64,000 bases of DNA from Bedellia somnulentella (GCA_963576735.1 OY755177.1:3224001-3288000); one strand, 5' to 3'. Positions 11,094 through 22,008 are shown, counted from the stretch's first letter. Made by a program: numbers and translations. Notes: generated by a model from the letters alone, not told the origin.

Positions 11094-11262
11094 AAGGACA
11101 TTGAGGCTTTTTAAGTGATTGTTGGGCGATGCAGTTTGTGACCCATCACTAACAACCTTTATTAACCTATCTTTTATCAATATATTTCCAAAATTGGATG
11201 AAGAATCTCCGAAGCTATGGCTACCCTTTTATGGAATTTATGGTTGTTAGCATATATTCATG
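11094..11262 (+). mobile_element. F1 retroposon, old, 5' incomplete
   Basis: GAGGCTTTTTAAGTGATTG, GGGCGATGCAGTTTGTGACC, ACCTATCTTTTATC and GGCTACCCTTTTATGGAA are F1 core and hairpin positions with many substitutions. Confidence 0.6.
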
Positions 11263-11464
11263 AATGATTGATAGATGGATTTCATAAATTCAATCGCACC
11301 AAGTTTTATTATAAAATGTAAAAAAACTCTATATTAACTTTCATTTGCTATATCAACCCGTTAGGGGTTGAGTTCCAAAAATTCCTTTTCAATTGTTCAT
11401 AAGAATCATGAAACAAATATACCAAGTTTTTATGTTCAGAAATGAGAATATCTTTAGTAAGTAC

Positions 11465-11790
11465 AGATACGGATAGTAGTTTGGCGCTGCGGCGACGGCC
11501 CGGTGCTGCCCCCTACACTGACCGTTGGTGATAGTGGGAGAGCTTGCAGCGATTGCTCGGCAATATAGGGATGATTAGTGGTGGATCTCCTTCCAAAATA
11601 ATCGCTAAATTGAAGGGATAGTGCTTGTTATTATTATATATAGTGTTATTTTAAGCTAACAAAACATTTTTTTACAAAAAGCTTGAATTACCTGAGATAC
11701 GAACCCGGGACGATTGATTCATAATAGTTCTAATTAAATATTCATAGTAGTTAGTTATACCGCTACGCCACGGAGACGTTACCGGGGCGG
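11465..11790 (-). mobile_element. third tRNA-derived SINE family
   Basis: On the minus strand the head reads CGTGGCGTAGCGGTATAAC (A-box-like), then CCCGGGTTCGTATCTCAGG (B box GGTTCGNNNC-like) about 60 bp later. The body contains GGAGATCCACCACTAATC and ends near GTCGCCGCAGCGCCAAAC. It resembles neither F1 nor F2. Whether it is a SINE or a tRNA relic within a larger repeat cannot be settled from one copy. Confidence 0.55.
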
Positions 11791-12452
11791 TGTCAAATTT
11801 TTATTACGCTTTATTTCATATTAGTCTTACTATTGATAAACAAATTTGTCATTTAAATTGATGAAACCCCTTCATCTTTCCATTATGAACATTAACAAAG
11901 TGTCTGATGTGAATTCCATCGATGATAAAAATAATCGCTGCAATATATTGAGCCATATATGAGTTAAGGTTTTTGATGTTCCTATGAGAACTCTTGCGGA
12001 TTCCTTAGTTTCAAGGAATCGTCGTCGTTTCATTTAGCTTCTAAATTTACATGTTAATATTCGTTTGCAATATAAGTAGATGTAAAAAAAAATGTATACG
12101 ATGAAAAAATGGTACATCATCCCTCGGGAGTTCCTTATTTTCGGGGATCCATTATCGTACCATTAAGCTTCTAAATTTTGATTTTTATATTAGTTTACAA
12201 TATTTTACGTTGTTTTAAACGATACACAGCGCCATCTCCAATGCATTTAGTAAGCAAACAATATTTTTGATTTCCCATGGGAACATATTTTTTCCGGGAT
12301 AAAAAGTACCCTATTATTTAATTTAGACTTCTAACTACACGTCTGAAAAATTTCAAAGCAATCGGTTCAGTATTTACGGCGTGAAAGCGGAACAAACAAA
12401 CAAACAAACTCACTTTCCCATTTATAATATTAGTATTATAATATTAGTATGG

Positions 12453-13173
12453 ATTTCGGTCCCTCCTTATAACACGGTTCATACATTTCCATTCAAATAG
12501 TTATAATTGTGAGGATGTTACAGGAGAACAAATTATAAAATTAAAAAAAATATATCCGAAAATCAAAGAGGGTTCTAAAATAACACCATCAAAAGTAGCA
12601 ACTCCAATACTGTCTCCTGATAGATATGAAAATATTGTGGAAGGAGCTCGTAAAGAACGTTTAAGTGTACACTCACGTGCATACACTGCAGGGTGGGTGG
12701 TAAAAAGATGTATAAAAATATTTAACTGCAACGATTTTAAAAAGAAACTTACTCAAACTAATGAGTCCCCTGTACATAAATGGATTTCACAAAGAGAATT
12801 TGCAAACTTTAAAAAAAAATATAAGCTCACCTATTCCTCTGAGTATGCAGTGAGGTATTTCAGTGATATTGTAAAAGAAACACATGAATATTTGGAAAGC
12901 AATGCAAATAAAGAAAATAAATCAGAAAATATACTAAGTAAATGCATTTCTAAATATTCATGTGAATTCTTAAATTGTGCCGTTCATGGAGATGCCCTTC
13001 CAAAATGTTTTCTGTCCATCACAATTAACCTCACAATTTATAACTGGTGTAACATCATAAATAGAATTTTGAGAGGAGTGGATCTGTTAAGACTGTCACA
13101 TAAGGATTTGCCGAATATGCAAGCTAAAGCGTTAGCTAAATGTAAAAAAAGACTTAAGAATAAAAAGAAATAA
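12453..13173 (+). pseudogene. P-element/THAP transposase C-terminus, exon G
   Basis: Open to the stop at 13171. It reads GFRSLLITRFIHFHSNSYNC-ED (the FKSLL...NCED block that follows LN-DP-ENFFG in THAP9-like transposases), a linker KLKKIYPKIKEGSKITPSKV, RERLSVHSRAYTAGWVVKRC-type text near 12650-12715, then a lysine-rich tail KKRLKNKKK. The 'AYTAGWVVKR' helix corresponds to the Y-x-AGW/F-V-x-K motif of the family. This part has stayed open while exon F decayed, so loss is fairly recent or the C-terminus was spared by chance. The AAATAAA-like signal after the stop is weak. Confidence 0.75.
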
Positions 13174-13499
13174 ATTATATGCTGTTTTTTTATTGAGACC
13201 CTTTTTACCAAAATGATAGACATTTGGCAAATAGTGAATAGTTTGTGGGATTTCAGTATATATGGGTGCGTGCCACCTACCCAAGCAAACCACATAATTT
13301 CAAATTTCCCGCCTACGTACGCGTACGTTTACCAATGAAAGAAAAATTGGCACAAAAGGTCTCGATACGTACCGTAAAGCCAATATAAAATAAAAGTAAA
13401 AACATGTCAAACTCTAAACTAACGTGCCTACTGTACCAAAAACGCTAGAGTAAGATTCCTATCTGATACGTAGTATCTATTGTAATCTGTGTGACCGTC

Positions 13500-14080
13500 T
13501 AAATTATACCCCTTTAAAAATACGGCCCAAGGAACCACAATGTAAGCGTAGCGTCATCTAGGAAAATAAAGTGAAACTAACAGAGTCTCAAAACGAGCGC
13601 ATGTAAATGTAAAGTTTCTATTATAGTCTCTATTTAAAAATATAGATGGCAGTAAATAAAACCACTGTATTTGGGGGTGAATAAGCACGACACCGGGTAA
13701 GGTTTATTTAAAACAAGTAAAGTAGGTAGCATAATCTTATTGTATTTCTTTTGCGTCTTTTTTGGCCAGCTTGACTTTTATTAGGGGCTATGACCTCGTT
13801 TGATATTTTTTTCGTTTTATTTCAGCCTTGGGACGAAAGAATTTTTAGGTAAGCGCAGCAGTGAACAATTATACTACACTGTCAATTCAAATATAATAAA
13901 GGTTTTTTTGCTTTTTTGTACTGTGGGTTCAACTGTTAAAATCTAGTACCTATATTCTACACCAACGCACCTTGTTGGACGGCCGCGTCAGAAGTTTAAA
14001 AACCAAATTGAAAACGAATTACCTCATTACGAAGGCCAAAGTCCGTAGTGAAAAGTATATTACTATTTATTTATATGTGA
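13500..14080. other. unassigned sequence 3' of the THAP remnant
   Basis: Contains AAGCGTAGCGTCATCTAGGA (~13547), a direct copy of a segment at ~6412 upstream of the remnant. A CAG|...|GTAAGC pair at 13824-13851 looks exon-like but encloses no recognisable protein. Confidence 0.35.
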
Positions 14081-14083
14081 ATA

Positions 14084-14240
14084 GTATTCCGCCTGGGACT
14101 ACGTCCGCATACCCACTTTTTAAAATAAATAATCCAAAAGAATGGTAAAAAAGCCGTGAATTCAGTCAGTTTTCGAAGTTGAGTGCGGAGAAGATGGTAA
14201 AATTAAGTTATTGTGGTTTCTAGCACACATTGCCAACCAA
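14084..14240 (-). mobile_element. mixed old repeat: GCGACTACGTCCG head plus F1 remnant
   Basis: GGGACTACGTCCGCATACCC matches the head of the repeat at 10.97 kb. Next to it, TTTTCGAAGTTGAGTGCGGA-GAAGATGGTAAAATTAAG is a degenerate minus-strand F1 core. Confidence 0.5.
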
Positions 14241-14259
14241 TTGCTTGGAATGGATCTAC

Positions 14260-16300
14260 AAAACTCACGGTATGCGGGATTTATAGGCGGTAGAGCGCTA
14301 TTGGCAAAATTAAGAAAACCAATGCACTGCATTTATACTTTATTAATTAGGTAAATGGTAACTAAGTTCGGATAATCAACCAAAACTGCGCAACTTTTTG
14401 TCATCTATTTTTTTAAATATCAAAAATGGATCGGTATATGTGTTGTATGTAACTGTTTTTTTTGTGTTAAAGTGTTACTTGAAAATAAGAGAAGGGTCTT
14501 AAATGTATAAAAGGGTAAAAATGAGAGGATAATATCTTTCATCTTTTTTTCTCAACGCAATAATTAGTTGTCAAAATAAGTTGTCTCTGCTAGCTGATTG
14601 TTTGATTCAATCTTGATTCAATGTTCTGACCTCTGTTGTTTATACATTTTCTTTGCTTAAGTCAATTGAAATACACTGAATCACTTATGTAGCGAAAACT
14701 TAAACCAAATGTTTAAGAAAAACGGGAAGTCTGAGGATTACAAATCTTAGCCCTATAATAATTTAGTATCTTCTACGTGCAGCTTCAATACTAATATTTT
14801 CGAAGCAGTAACAAAATGTAAACTTCGTTATTCAGAATATTCAGCCTACGTCTTAATTTCTAATAACTCATTCTGTTAAAATAAATTCAGCAGATGAAAT
14901 AGTCAAAAATACTTTATTTGGTTCCTTTCAAGTTTTAAGGTGTTCCGAAACCGAAGCATACTCCCAATAGGCGCTATTAAGAATTATGACTTTATTTTAC
15001 TTCCCTTGTCTAAAATCACTTGCAATAAAAAAGTGTGAAATATTAATAAAGGTTTGCACTTAAATATTAAACTGAAGATGCGAGGGTTCTTTTACAAGTC
15101 AAGTTATTTTCACAGAAGCAACATGTAGTGCGCATGTGCAAGACAGTTTTGATTAGGGATGTACTCACAGGCTTTAGTTTGATAATTATAGTATCATTAT
15201 TATTTTTTTTACCCTCTTTTTGTTTGTAAAGTTCTTCCTAAATATTTGGTTAGTTTACATTGGAATTAAATTTAAATTGCATCGTTGAGTATTATATTGT
15301 TTGATAAGTTTTTACAGAAGCAAATCAACTAATATGTGTATTTATAATCGGTGTTTATTTTGATTTGTGCCCATTTTTATATTAATATTAAAGATTTTTT
15401 TGGATATAATTTATTTTAAATTCACAATTTTTCTTTGAAAGTATACATAATTATTAACCTGTTTTATATAAATCCTGAAACAAATTATCCTAACCGACTA
15501 CTACGTTAGTTCATTCCAAAAAAGGACACATGAAAAGATTAAAACAGCCATTTAATAATAATAATTATCCAATTTAATTTAAAGATTTATAATTTTAATA
15601 TCGATAATATTACACTACTAACAAACAAAAATTTCCCACCCCTACCACTGCAGATTTCAGTCGCTTTGAAAATCGAACGCGAGTTGCTCGCGTCACCACC
15701 ACTCGATACAAAATGCTCCAGAACACTTAAAAAGAAATAAAAAGTTAAGGTTTACCAACTTTTCTTTGTAGTGTGGTTGAAACCCAGTTCTTATTATCAC
15801 ACATGAAGTTGAGATATCAAAGGGTAGACTTTGTGTGGAATAATCCAGGGTAGTTTTGAAACACCTACTTCACATGCCGGGGGAATGACACGGTGAGTAG
15901 TGAAATGCTGTTTGTTTTCGGTTTGCTTAACCTGTGCTTATATTTTGTACGTATGTATTGTGATAGGGTGAATCCTGTTTAGATTCGCTAGTAGTTTTAG
16001 TTGTATTTTTTTATGTTGAATTACCGAAATATTAGAGTTTTTTCAGCAAATGCTGTGTGCCATTGGAATATTTACCTGCTTTTTACGTTTAAGGTTAATT
16101 TAGAAATTTGATATTGGTGTTTTTTTTGTCTATGTTCCATTTAGGGGCATCAGCCTACCTTGATAGGGTATAGGAGATCAACACCATAATGTGCCCTCTC
16201 AATCGCGGAATCATCTTAATTTCTAGATTTAGTTCATTATTTTGAAATACTAACAATATTATAGTAGCTTTTGATGGATCTATTTTGATAGATAATTGTT
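14260..16300. other. unassigned 2-kb stretch
   Basis: AT-rich, many T and A runs, no protein-like frame. A GC-richer island at 15640-15720 (GAACGCGAGTTGCTCGCGTC) and ATGACACG|GTGAGTAG at 15893 could mark a non-coding first exon, but nothing else supports it. Confidence 0.4.
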
Positions 16301-16305
16301 GCAAG

Positions 16306-16863
16306 ACATTTATAGAGCCAATGTGGAAGGTAATGTTTGTAGAGGACGAGCATGAAGAATACATTTAGATCAAATAGAGCATGTGCTCAAAAAGGCAGGC
16401 GTCCGAAGTTTGAAGAATAAAAGAGCTTGTATGAAACATACATACATATTCTCACGCCGTTAGTTCCCATTGGGGTAGGTAGAGACTATCGATCGCCACT
16501 TTTTACGATCCTGGCAAACCTCTCTAGCTTCATTCACATCCATCAATCTTTTCATACATGCTCTTTTATTCTTCGTACTACGGACACCTGCCTTTTTGAG
16601 TACATTTTCTATTTGATCCAAATGTGTCCTCCGAGGTCGTCCTCTACTTACATTACCTTCCACATTGGCTCTATAGATCTCTTTTACCAATTTACTGTTA
16701 TCCATCCTCTCTATATGCCCAAACCATCTCAACATTCCTTTTTCTACATGTATGAAAATATTTACGAATGAAGTCGAAGCTTTAGAGGTTAACCAGGATC
16801 ATACAAATTGGCGATCGATAGTCTCTTTCTACCCCAATGGGAACTAACGGAGTTAGTGTATGT
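16306..16863 (+). mobile_element. L3 LINE 3' fragment, host of a nested L3
   Basis: Two halves of one plus-strand L3 copy: 16306-16436 (TTATAGAGCCAATGTGGAAG, AAAGGCAGGCGTCCGAAG, AGAGCTTGTATGAAA) and 16758-16863 (CCAGGATCATACAAATTGGC, ending CCCCAATGGGAACTAACGG). They are separated by a minus-strand L3 insertion flanked by the 9-bp duplication TGTATGAAA (16428-16436 and 16749-16757). Confidence 0.85.
16437..16748 (-). mobile_element. L3 LINE copy with intact C-terminal frame
   Basis: Minus-strand open frame, 91 codons, from LRWFGHIERMDNSKLVKEIY through RGRPRRTHLDQIENVLKKAG to SIVSTYPNGN and stop. The 'RWFGHIERM...RGRPRxTxxD' text is the familiar C-terminal end of many insect LINE reverse transcriptases, after the RT domain. 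It is 5'-truncated, as expected for target-primed reverse transcription. The stop codon lies inside the 3' hairpin (CCCAATGGGAACTAACGGCG), so there is almost no 3'UTR before the (TATG)n tail. Best-preserved L3 copy in the window. Confidence 0.85.
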
Positions 16864-16869
16864 AGCTTT

Positions 16870-18270
16870 TCTTTGTAACGTGTTAATTATCGGCGGTATA
16901 TATTAGGGTGCTTCTTAAATAACAAAAAAAATATTGTTTGTTCCTACTATGCGCGTCACCCTTTTATTCTGTTCTAAGTGCCGATAACGAATATGTGATT
17001 TTAGTTTTTTTTTTAAATAATTAATAAGGGCCGCTACCAGCTAATAAAAATAACAAAAAAATATTCTTGAAAATTATTTAATTAAGTTCTAGGAAAGTCA
17101 ATCATACACTAATTATCTGATAAATAGGAAGAAAAAAATGAAATTTATGCCAATGACGAAGTTCTTTTTGTTAAAACGCAGAAGGAATCCCCAATATGCT
17201 GAAGAATCTTATATTCTGCTAGACACAAAATGCTCAATATTTTTTGTTTGATGTGGCTTAGATCTAGCGTGATTTGCTGTGGGCTATAGTTTGATCCTTG
17301 CTCACTAAGTGCTGTCATCATATTTTGTTTGATTTAAAGAGATAGTTCATCATCTTAAAAATCTAGTGCAACAAGTTCTTTAGACAGATACAACAAATGC
17401 CCTAGGAACTTCTATAAGAGCTTTTTTGGACATAACTTTATCTATATTTTCAATTACCTTGAGAATTTTTAACAGCAATAAGTAATTCCTTCGTGCTGAT
17501 GTTGCCACAGGAGCTTGGAACCAGCATCTCACGTAAATGAGAATAACAAAAACGCAAATTTCAGAAATAGATTGAGGTTAATTTTTTGTCAATTTAAATT
17601 GGTCTTTGTACAAAAAATCCTAAAATAATAAATTGCTTTAGACGACTTTATCAGTTTCTCGTCCCAATTAACGTTAAAAGGTGTATTTGGATTAAATTAT
17701 TCCTTCTGCTACCTTCTGACTTTGTTTCATACGCTGGCGACCGACGGATTGGGGATGAATTAATATTGTACTCTGATGGTTCAGTACCTGTGCTTTTCAG
17801 GGCTGATGACCACTTGGCGGTTTAAGTACATACTTTCTTTACAATCTCTTTTTTCTCGATCAAGAAAACTTGCAGGCGAGTGTTTTTTCCCATATCTTTC
17901 TCATTTTTTTAAGTGATCTATGTCAATCCCTATGGACCTATGAACTAGGACGTCCTCTTTTTTGTCTCTTCAATTAAAAGTTGACTACCTCCTTCAATGT
18001 TTATCTTCTTTAAAGTATCAGCGTGTGTCAAACAAGTCTTTTAAACTACCTTGCCACATTTTCTTTTATTTCGTAAACCTTCAGAGCGTTTAGCTTTATT
18101 TTTCTATTTTCTTAATCTTTGACACATGGTAGCGACCCTTGAATGTCGATCAAAAAATTAAATAAAAAATACATGATAGAAGGCGGGGTGAGGCAGTAAA
18201 TTTTCAAAAGTCGATAAATAAGAATCACACTAGTATACATAGATGGATATTATTATACATATGTGTTATT
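16870..18270. other. unassigned 1.4-kb stretch
   Basis: AT-rich. There are no long frames and no inverted ends found by eye, and none of the window's repeat families is recognisable. Confidence 0.4.
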
Positions 18271-18274
18271 TATA

Positions 18275-18463
18275 CATGGTAGTATTTAGTCATTTGACAG
18301 TGTATTCGTACAAAACCGTAATAGGCCTGCTCTTATTACGTGAGGAAACTGTCTAAGTAAAACGTGTTTTCTCTAAGCACCCGCTAACAATGTCGCGTGA
18401 TATTCATAAGTATTAGTACTTCTGCCAACCCCTTCAGGGATATACGGCGTGAACGTTTGAGTC
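18275..18463 (+). mobile_element. F2 SINE, 5'-truncated
   Basis: Starts within the body (TAGTCATTTGACAGTGTATT-CGTACAAAAC) and runs to AACCCCTTCAGGGATATACG-GCGTGAACG. The tRNA-like head is missing, and the tail is short. Confidence 0.75.
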
Positions 18464-18469
18464 TTTGAA

Positions 18470-19140
18470 TTAAAAATATTATTGAGTTGTGTCAGCTATG
18501 CGGTGTTTTTGAGATCTTCTCGTAACGAAATTGATGGTGCAGTAAACTTCCGAACCCGACTCTTTCATTGCTCTTTTTGTGTGAGACTACTATTCTGTAT
18601 GTTATATTGGTACTATCTGGGAAGATTGCTCGTAAAGCTTTGTGTTCAGTCAGATATCGCCAAATATTCGACGAGAAGATGAGTATTATATAAACAAATC
18701 TCCCTTTAACGTTTTAGAAGGGCAATGATTTTTTTAATACAGACGACTCTACATTTTCTGTAAGCTTACGAATAATCATCTGAGTAATTTCCACAATTAG
18801 GGAATTGAAAACAAATTTCTCCATATCTACCATAAATGGTCTCGTCTTCCCTTTATCCTTTACCCAATACGTTTCTGCGACCTATACTTATAAATAAATA
18901 ATAATAAATATACAGACATATTGTACACATATCAAGTGAGCCCTAAAGTAAGTAAGACTTGTATTATGGGATACTGACTCAGCGATATATTTATTATGAT
19001 TTAATAAACATACCGAGTAGCCGGTCTTATGGAAGCTAAATCCGTACTTCATCGCCATGCCCACCACTCAATGATCTTGGAGCCCAAACGGGTATCGTCT
19101 TTTTAAGCAATGAACTCTCTATTGGACGTTTAGTATGCAT
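18470..19140. other. unassigned sequence
   Basis: No recognisable gene or repeat. The 66-codon frame at 18482-18682 lacks any motif. Confidence 0.4.
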
Positions 19141-19153
19141 ATTTGTTCATATT

Positions 19154-19401
19154 TGCCGTGTGTCGGCTTAGAATAGCACTACCCCATTTCTTCCGGTGGG
19201 TGTACGTAAGAGGCGACTAACGGTATTGGGGCTTTTAAGGGATTTTTGGGCGATGCGGTTGGAGACCCATCACCAACAACCTTTATTTCACCATCTTTTC
19301 CCCACTATCATTTCCAAAAGTGGCTGAGGAATTTCTAATTCCTTAGCTCTGGCTACCCCTTCTAGGGATTTACAGCCGTGAGTATATGTATGTATGTATG
19401 T
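19154..19401 (+). mobile_element. F1 retroposon, full length with 13-bp target duplication
   Basis: The best reference copy of F1: TGCCGTGTGTCGGCTTAGAA head, ACGTAAGAGGCGACTAACGG, GGGCGATGCGGTTGGAGACC, hairpin CCCTTCTAGGG, and GTGAGTATATGTATGTATG tail. It is flanked by ATTTGTTCATATT at 19141-19153 and 19402-19414. A direct repeat of this length and variable size between copies is what target-primed reverse transcription leaves. GGTTGGAGACC resembles a pol III B box (GGTTCGANNCC) with one mismatch at the critical C; no A box is clear. Confidence 0.9.
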
Positions 19402-19640
19402 ATTTGTTCATATTATAAATTATAATCATTTGACTGCTCTATTCCCTTTTTTCATGAAAAAGGAGTAGTGCCCAACACGGTTACTAGCGTGGAAATAAAA
19501 ATAAACTACAAAGCTCTCTTTACACATAAATCTAGCAACTGGCTTATCATTTATTAGTATAAAAATGCTTACCACCATCTTCAAATACTTGAGACCCAGC
19601 AGCTATAAATAATGTAGATTTTTAAAGTAGCTATTTATAG

Positions 19641-19960
19641 ATACATATTCTCACGCCATTAGTTCCCATTGGGGAAGGCAGAAACTATCGATCGCCACTT
19701 TGTATGATCCTGGGAAACCTCTCTGGCTTCTTTTACATCCATAATTTAAATCATATATGTTTTTTATTAATCATACTTCATTTGAACGCCTGCCATTTTG
19801 AACATACTAGCTATTTAGTCCAAATGTGTCCTCCAAGGTCGTCCTCTCCTAACATAATAATGCACTGTCTCTCTCAATATCTTTAGACAATTTACTATCA
19901 ACCATCCTCTCTATGTGCCCCAACCATCTCAACATTCCTTTTTCTGTCTTTTTACAATAT
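19641..19960 (-). mobile_element. L3 LINE 3' fragment
   Basis: Minus strand: tail CATATTCTCACGCCATTAG, hairpin TCCCATTGGGG, then the RT C-terminal tail with indels (around 19740-19860) that break the frame. It reaches the 'AACCATCTCAACATTCC' region, which encodes RWFGH in better copies. Confidence 0.8.
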
Positions 19961-20248
19961 GTATGTGTATACGTCGTTAAATAAAAATTTGTTTGTTTTA
20001 CAGTTCACACTTTATTTTAATTAAACTTGTGAATAAAATTTGAAATAATGATGATTTAGACTCAAGCTTGTTTTATTATAACAAAGCAATTGCAGATGTT
20101 GAAAATTTGCTCTAACTTTTAAGTTTCCAAGGCGTCAAAGCAACCTTGTATTAAAACTTAACTAAGTAAGTCAGCATGTCTCGCAAATCGGATATTTTGA
20201 TAATGACTTTCATTAAGCTTTTTTGTGTATGGAGTAAAAAATAAAAAA

Positions 20249-20382
20249 ATGATGACGGGTCTCCAACCGCATAACCCAAAATTCACTTAAAATCGCCCCA
20301 GTACCCTCGATGGCCTCTTACACCCACCCCCACGAGAAGAAATAGGGTAGTGTTATTCTAAGCCGATGCAATACAGCTAATG
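20249..20382 (-). mobile_element. F1 retroposon, 3' half missing
   Basis: GATGACGGGTCTCCAACCGC through ATAGGGTAGTGTTATTCTAA-GCCGATG. The hairpin and tail are absent. Confidence 0.7.
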
Positions 20383-20389
20383 AATAATA

Positions 20390-21180
20390 GATAATATAAA
20401 ATATTAAAAGCCCAGTCATCTTTTACACAAAAATAAATTACTTATTCTTTTATAAGTTTGTTAAAATCATATTAGTATTTAGGAAAACAGACCGCGTTAG
20501 ACAACATCTCAACCATTAGCAATGGAAATCTCCCCTCTTATTTTGTTGTTAAAGAATCTTTATTTTGGAAATAAATCCGTAAAATATTATTCTTATGGTA
20601 GAAATAACTCCTCACAGCGCTAGGGTGTAAACTGCCAAATCACTAGCATCGACCAAAAATATAACAATGTCCTCGAAAGTTGGCACAAATACTTTGGATT
20701 TGCCTTTTAGCCGTAAATATAAATAAGAAGATATAGAAAAATCTACGAAACTTATAAAACAGCTTTTATAATACATAAAAAAAATAAAAAAATACAAGTG
20801 TCACAGAAAAAAATTGTGTCACCAAACTTTTAGAAACGGCTGCACCTATTTAAATGAAATTTTTCATACACATTCGGTTGGTCTGAGAATAGGTTTTTAA
20901 CTATTTTTTATACCTATTCCTAATTGATAAGGTTTACACACCTCTAAAATGTTGTTGTTTTAAGACTTATTTAATATATTAATATGGCAAAACAACGTTT
21001 GCCGGTTTAGCTAGTTCTATATAAGATTCAATTTTACAGCGAGTAATTCGATTAGAGGCCACGCTAGCAGCGCCTTTGTAATCTTTTCCCTGAAGCAATT
21101 CATTGCACATTTTTTTCCATCCTTATTTTTTAATGTTTTGTGAATAATCTTGTTACTATTTTTTATTAGTTTTTGCCGTG
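20390..21180. other. unassigned, includes an old dispersed-repeat end
   Basis: AACGGCTGCACCTATTTAAA (~20836) to AACAACGTTTGCCGGTTTAG-CTAGT (~21014) has the look of a widespread lepidopteran repeat ending in GGTCAGCTAGT (memory, unnamed). The rest is unassigned. Confidence 0.35.
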
Positions 21181-21224
21181 TCAATTGTTGTTTACACTAC
21201 ATTTTGTAGAGCTAGCTTAGATAT

Positions 21225-21441
21225 ATTACTACCTCTTTCCTCCACGGCTGCCGTAAGAGGTGACTACGGGTATGGGATTTTATAAGTCGTTTTTAGGCGA
21301 TGCGGTTGGAGACCCATCACCAACGATACTTTATTTCTAACATCTTGTCTCCTATCAACATCCAAATTTGGTTGAGGAGTTTCTAGCTCTGGAGCTCTGG
21401 CTACCCTCTTTTGGGTTTTATAGCCGTGAGTATATGTATTA
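21225..21441 (+). mobile_element. F1 retroposon, subfamily c
   Basis: GCCGTAAGAGGTGACTACGG, CGATGCGGTTGGAGACCC, CATCTTGTCTCCTATCAAC, and ATAGCCGTGAGTATATG tail. It shares correlated differences (CTTGTCYCCTATCAAC, AGCTCTGGAGCTCTGG) with the copies at 39.9 and 47.9 kb, which marks a separate source. Confidence 0.8.
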
Positions 21442-21654
21442 GTTTTTCTTTAAAATAAAAACACAGAAATAGTTGCCAGTTATTATTGGATTATATTGAT
21501 TTTATATTAAGTAGACGAAATATTACACCTTTTTAAATACGTCTTAACATTAATTTAATATTATTCTCTTTTATACTCCAAAATATCAAACAAGGCCTAC
21601 CCTATCAATTTTATTTAGTTTTTATGGTAATTTAATCCTTGTTTGTTTATCTAG

Positions 21655-22008
21655 TACATACAAACATATATACAAACGTATACTCAAGTCATTAGACTAT
21701 CGATCGCCACTTTGTACGATCTTGGCAAACTTCTCTAGCTTCGAGGGGGGATCATTGTTATTAATTATTTTCTTAATTGATTAGTTCTCTAGCTTTGTTC
21801 ATATCCATCAATCTTCTCATACAAGCTCTTTTATTCTTCATACTTCGGACGCCTGCCTTTTTGAGCACACTTACTATTGCCAAATGCGTCCTGCGTACAT
21901 ATCACACCATACCATCCACATTGGCTCTGTAAATCTCTTTTACCAATTTACTATCATCCATATTCTCTTTGTGCCGAAAACATCTCAATATTCCTTTTTC
22001 TTTCTAGT
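21655..22008 (-). mobile_element. L3 LINE 3' fragment with small insertion
   Basis: The tail is rich in CATACAAACATATATAC, then GACTATCGATCGCCACTTTG. A short duplication (TTCTCTAGCTT... twice at 21733 and 21783) brackets ~50 bp of foreign sequence. The rest is the RT tail up to AACATCTCAATATTCC. Confidence 0.75.

Larger units (their letters stand above)
10967..12452 (+). mobile_element. 1.5-kb composite repeat inserted in THAP exon
   Basis: Begins TAGCTTTTTGCCCCGCGACT with GTCCGCGTGGACTTCA, a head also seen at 62.98 kb. It ends after AGCGGAACAAACAAACAAAC with CATTTATAATATTAGTAT, an end type I remember from lepidopteran repeats (no name claimed). Inside are an F1 remnant (11094-11262) and a tRNA-headed SINE in reverse (11465-11790). 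The transposase reading frame stops at QSFI and resumes after the repeat at GFRSLLITRF, so this is an insertion. Confidence 0.65.

Noticed and set aside
15640..15892. non-coding first exon ending ATGACACG|GTGAGT
   Set aside because: Only a donor-like site and a mild GC rise; no acceptor, core promoter or coding evidence.
19154..19401. F1 as a DNA-transposon MITE
   Set aside because: No inverted ends. The 13-bp duplication, truncations at one end only and tail microsatellite favour retrotransposition.
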